Assembly (NCBI GenBank): GCA_023399295.1
Contig: JAEWQF010000007.1
Coordinates: 1-7,893 of the forward strand
From: Bacteroidota bacterium
Lineage (GTDB): Bacteria; Bacteroidota; Bacteroidia; Bacteroidales; Dysgonomonadaceae
DNA: 7,893 nucleotides
Reading direction: 5' to 3'
Part shown: positions 5,482 to 7,893 of the stretch, in pieces
Position numbering within the stretch: the first letter of the stretch is position 1
How the letters are laid out: the number at the start of each line of letters is the position of its first letter
Made by a program: the position numbers and the translations under genes
The notes under the pieces: generated by a model
Told to the model about the DNA's origin: nothing
The model's input: the letters and a program-made list of their open reading frames with translations, nothing else
The model's database searches: none

Positions 5482-6942
5482 CTATACTTTTTTCAGATAA
5501 ACCGAAACAGAGCCGTCGCCAACCGGAAACCAACCCCGTCCGTCTTCACCGATGATCACCTCATCCTGATGGTGTCCCAGCTTATCTATCCAGGCTGTTC
5601 CGGTGTAGTCGGTACCGACGAACATCGGCTTCACACCTCCCTCCGCATTGCTCATGATCACCACACATCCGTCGGGATGGTGCTCATCGCCACGACGGAT
5701 CCACCCCACCACATGCTCATGGTCGAAGTAGTCATCCTGTTCACCATAGGCGAAGTCGCGCCGCACATCCAGCAATTGGTCGATGATCCACTGCATGCCC
5801 GGTTGCGGGTGTTCTCCACCCGTACCGTAGTAGTCTCCCAGGAAAATGCAGGGATAGCCATCTCTCCGCAGCAGGATCAGTGCGTAGGCCAGTGGTTTGA
5901 ACCATCCCTCCACGAACGACTCCAGGTGGCTGCCCGGCTGTGAATCGTGGTTGTCCACGAAGGGTACCGTGGAGAGGGGAAAGCGACTGAGGACACTGCT
6001 CTCGAAGAGCTTGCGCATGTCATACCCCGGTCCGTCCACTGCACACTGCTTGAAATTGAAGTGGAGGGCCACATCGAACAGGTCGATCTTGTAGTCCACG
6101 TTGTGCAGGTATTCATCAATGGCCATCTCATCGTAATACCAATACTCACCCACCACGTAAAACTCCTCTCCGAATTCGCCCCGCACATGATCTACCAGCT
6201 CTTTGACGAACCAGTCGTTGATGTGCTTGATGGCATCGAGGCGGATGCCATCGACACCTGTCTCCCGGATAAACCAGCTGATCCACCGCTTGGTTTCCTC
6301 CTGCACGTCGGGGTGCTTGTAGTCGATGTCGGTGAACATCAGGTAATCGAAGTTGGCAAACTCCTGGCTTACCGACCGATCCTCCGGGTCGATGCCCTTG
6401 TTCTCTCCCTGGATCACATAGATCGCATCCTTGTTGTCGCGGTGGTTGTAGTCGGTGGCTGAGAAGTGCTCCCAGCTCCATTGAAACGCGGAATAGGTGC
6501 CATTGCGACCCGGGAAGGTAAAACGGGTGTATCCCTCTATCTCATAGGGATCGGTGATCCCCTTGTTGCGGTCATGCGGGTCTACCTCCACCACGGTGAA
6601 GGTCTGCAGCTCATCGCCCCCTGCCTTGTGGTTGAGTACCACGTCGGCATAGACGGCAATGCCATTGTCGTGGAGCGCACCGATACAGGCTTGCAGCTCC
6701 TCTTTGGTGCCGTACTTGGTGCGTACGGTTCCCTTCTGGTCGAACTCACCCAGGTCGTAGAGATCGTAGGCGCCATAACCCACATCATTCGATCCGGTTC
6801 CTTTGTAACAGGGAGGTATCCAGACAGCTGTAACTCCAATCTCCCTCAGATGGGTGGCATCCTCCCTGAGCCGGTTCCAGAGGCTCCCGTCGTCGGGGAG
6901 GTACCACTCAAAGTATTGCATCATCACTCCGTTTGTACGCAT
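5482..6942 (-). CDS. amyA: Cytoplasmic alpha-amylase, GH13 family
   Basis: A 486-residue endo-acting alpha-1,4-glucan hydrolase, similar in length and sequence pattern to E. coli AmyA and the liquefying Bacillus amylases (GH13 subfamily 5). It starts directly in the barrel (GVMMQYFEWYLPDDG, 5-19) with no signal peptide, so it should act in the cytoplasm, on imported maltodextrins or stored glycogen. The four GH13 regions are present: DVVLNH (100-105), GIRLDAIKH (232-240) with nucleophile Asp236, VGEYW (264-268) with acid/base Glu266, and FVDNHD (328-333) with Asp333. The GEFDQKGTVRTKYG block (65-78) is typical of this subfamily. The C-terminal beta domain ends in GSVSVYLKKV. It is not beside susC/susD or other starch-utilisation genes, so it appears to stand alone. 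It converges with the LytTR gene, 147 bp apart. No full TAnnTTTG promoter was found upstream; TATTCTTTTC just before the ATG is a poor match. Confidence 0.95.
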   Translation of the reverse strand: MRTNGVMMQYFEWYLPDDGSLWNRLREDATHLREIGVTAVWIPPCYKGTGSNDVGYGAYDLYDLGEFDQKGTVRTKYGTKEELQACIGALHDNGIAVYADVVLNHKAGGDELQTFTVVEVDPHDRNKGITDPYEIEGYTRFTFPGRNGTYSAFQWSWEHFSATDYNHRDNKDAIYVIQGENKGIDPEDRSVSQEFANFDYLMFTDIDYKHPDVQEETKRWISWFIRETGVDGIRLDAIKHINDWFVKELVDHVRGEFGEEFYVVGEYWYYDEMAIDEYLHNVDYKIDLFDVALHFNFKQCAVDGPGYDMRKLFESSVLSRFPLSTVPFVDNHDSQPGSHLESFVEGWFKPLAYALILLRRDGYPCIFLGDYYGTGGEHPQPGMQWIIDQLLDVRRDFAYGEQDDYFDHEHVVGWIRRGDEHHPDGCVVIMSNAEGGVKPMFVGTDYTGTAWIDKLGHHQDEVIIGEDGRGWFPVGDGSVSVYLKKV

Positions 6943-7306
6943 ATTGAAAAGAATAAAGAATTAAGCAACCCGGAAAGAACAGTGACTCGGATTGCATATG
7001 TCCATCACATTGTCAGTTGGATATTGGGCAATATTGATGCCATATGAAACATGAATTCAGTGATATAAACAGACAGATCTGAGAGAAGTTTTCTTTTTCT
7101 AACCTTTTTTTCATTTGAATGAATGATTGATCTGCCGCCAGCTGTTCCGGGCCATGTTGCATGATTCTTGTCATTTTTCGGCATACTGAAATGTAAATGG
7201 TGGGAAGCTTTCGCTTGATTGATCCTTATTGCTTGAAAATGAGTAAAATTCATGGGTGATGTGAGCGAAAAAGAGTGCCGGGTGATGATAAATCACAACT
7301 TATGAT
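6943..7306. other. Gap between amyA and rnpB without a convincing gene
   Basis: These 364 bases separate two divergent units and must hold the amyA promoter on the minus strand, but no good -7 box is visible. The sequence is A/T-rich with T tracts near 7090-7110. An 82-codon minus-strand frame (7005-7253) has no recognisable domain and an implausible composition. Two small inverted repeats, GGCA/TGCC (near 7027-7041) and GTGAT/ATCAC (7282-7296), are too short to call. I see no tRNA or known RNA here. Confidence 0.5.
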
Positions 7307-7314
7307 TATTTTTG
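7307..7314 (+). promoter_or_regulatory. -7 box of the rnpB promoter
   Basis: TATTTTTG matches TAnnTTTG and ends six nucleotides before the expected 5' end of RNase P RNA. No TTTG is found at the -33 distance; that place holds a GTGAT/ATCAC inverted repeat instead. Confidence 0.65.
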
Positions 7315-7319
7315 CAGTT

Positions 7320-7686
7320 GCAGCAGGTCGGTTTGTCGCTGCGACATCCGTTGTCGCAGAGGAAAGTCCGGGCAACGCAGAGCACCATACTTCCTAACGG
7401 GAAGCTGTTCGTGAGGGCAGATCAGCGTAACAGAAAACAACCGCCCCTGTTTCGACAGGGGTAAGGGTGAAAAGGCGGGGTAAGAGCCCACCGGGTGCCC
7501 TGGCAACAGGGTGTGCCGTACGCATTATGGGTTGCAAGGCCATGTATACCGGATAGGTAGGGTTGCTCGCCCGATGCCGGGGGGTAGGCCGCTAGAGGCG
7601 GGTGGTGACGCCCGTTCCCAGATAAATGACAGACACCCCGTCATATACGGGGTACAGAACCCGGCTTACAGACCGGCTGCTTTTTT
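7320..7686 (+). ncRNA. rnpB: RNase P RNA, bacterial type A
   Basis: The catalytic RNA of ribonuclease P, which with the RnpA protein removes 5' leaders from tRNA precursors. The universal core is plain: GAGGAAAGUCCGGGC (7359-7373) and ACAGAACCCGGCUUA (7654-7668), which build P4, and AGAUAAAUGAC (7620-7630). P1 closes the molecule: AGCAG-G-TCGGT (7322-7332) pairs with ACCGGCTGCT (7672-7681), with one bulged G. P3 is a perfect 8-bp hairpin (7339-7346 with 7352-7359), and a CCCCTG/CAGGGG arm lies near 7444-7461. The length, about 365 nt, is normal. T6 after P1 (7681-7686) probably ends transcription. The exact ends are estimated from P1 and the T-run. Small ORFs inside it are not genes. Confidence 0.96.
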
Positions 7687-7705
7687 ATGTAACTGATTCG
7701 GGGGG

Positions 7706-7893
7706 ATGGCTAAAAGAAGGAAGCAACGCGACTATGATGAGGAGGAGAAACCGGGCAGGTTCGAACGGATGAAGATCCGGATGAAGGAGCTGCTGCATTT
7801 CCTCTCCTATGGCATCTGGCGGCAGAATCCCGAAACGCTCTCCAACAAGAAAAATATCCTCTACAACATCATCAAGACGGTGATCCTCACCGT
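7706..7893 (+). CDS. YihY/BrkB-family membrane protein (N-terminal fragment)
   Basis: The first 62 codons of a gene running off the right edge. A charged N-terminus (MAKRRKQRDYDEEEKPGRFE) is followed by LLHFLSYGIWRQNPE and NILYNIIKTVILTV, the latter leading into a first membrane helix. This pattern, a short IWR-containing amphipathic stretch before a KTVIL-type helix, is what N-termini of the YihY/virulence factor BrkB family look like; these are inner-membrane proteins of unclear function once misnamed RNase BN. The start is the first ATG in frame, 19 nt after the rnpB T-run; an internal Met (7769) is an alternative that would remove the charged extension. No promoter lies in the short gap, so expression may depend on read-through from rnpB or a promoter inside it. 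The family call rests on a short fragment. Confidence 0.6.
   Translation, partial: MAKRRKQRDYDEEEKPGRFERMKIRMKELLHFLSYGIWRQNPETLSNKKNILYNIIKTVILT

Noticed and set aside
7005..7253. 82-codon minus-strand frame between amyA and rnpB
   Set aside because: No recognisable domain, no promoter box or ribosome binding site, and low-complexity composition. Most likely chance.
7282..7296. GTGAT/ATCAC inverted repeat near the rnpB -33 position as an operator
   Set aside because: Five base pairs can arise by chance and no second copy is present in the window.
7511..7696. 61-codon plus-strand frame
   Set aside because: It lies inside rnpB, whose conserved RNA core explains the sequence.

Overview
The window looks like chromosomal DNA of a member of the Bacteroidota, most likely order Bacteroidales. 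Several gaps carry the promoter form typical of that phylum, a TAnnTTTG -7 box: TATCTTTG before thrA, TATGTTTG before cstA, TACTTTTG before the LytTR gene and TATTTTTG before rnpB. Strong Shine-Dalgarno sites are mostly absent, and the protein types fit (a probable bifunctional ThrA, a short CstA, a membrane-anchored LytTR protein). A genus cannot be named from this sequence alone.

Layout, left to right. (1) 1-1245, minus strand: the first 415 codons of aspartokinase, probably bifunctional aspartokinase/homoserine dehydrogenase ThrA, running off the left edge. (2) 1246-1512, minus: its transcribed leader. The leader encodes a 23-residue threonine-rich peptide (8 Thr, four in a row) starting about 15 nt after the predicted transcription start. 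This resembles an amino-acid attenuator, and the leader can form several hairpins, some mutually exclusive. (3) 1572-3002, minus: a CstA-family carbon-starvation/peptide or pyruvate transporter with its own promoter. (4) 3164-4276, minus: an alpha/beta-hydrolase-like protein of uncharacterised family with a plausible Ser-Asp-His triad. (5) 4483-5334, plus: a four-helix membrane protein with a C-terminal LytTR DNA-binding domain, divergent from gene 4; both promoters can be read in the 206-bp gap. (6) 5482-6942, minus: a cytoplasmic GH13 alpha-amylase, convergent with gene 5. (7) 6943-7306: a 364-bp gap with no convincing gene. (8) about 7320-7686, plus: rnpB, the RNase P RNA, with a visible promoter and closing P1 helix. 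(9) 7706 to the right edge, plus: the start of a YihY/BrkB-type membrane protein, 19 nt after the rnpB T-run.

Most of the window is ordinary housekeeping and metabolic sequence in separate transcription units. The most interesting element is the threonine leader peptide and RNA leader upstream of thrA: it suggests ribosome-mediated sensing of threonine supply in a Bacteroidota aspartate-family pathway. A second point of interest is the divergent pair of an uncharacterised hydrolase and a membrane-bound LytTR regulator. I saw no mobile element, tRNA, CRISPR array or clear sign of horizontal transfer.
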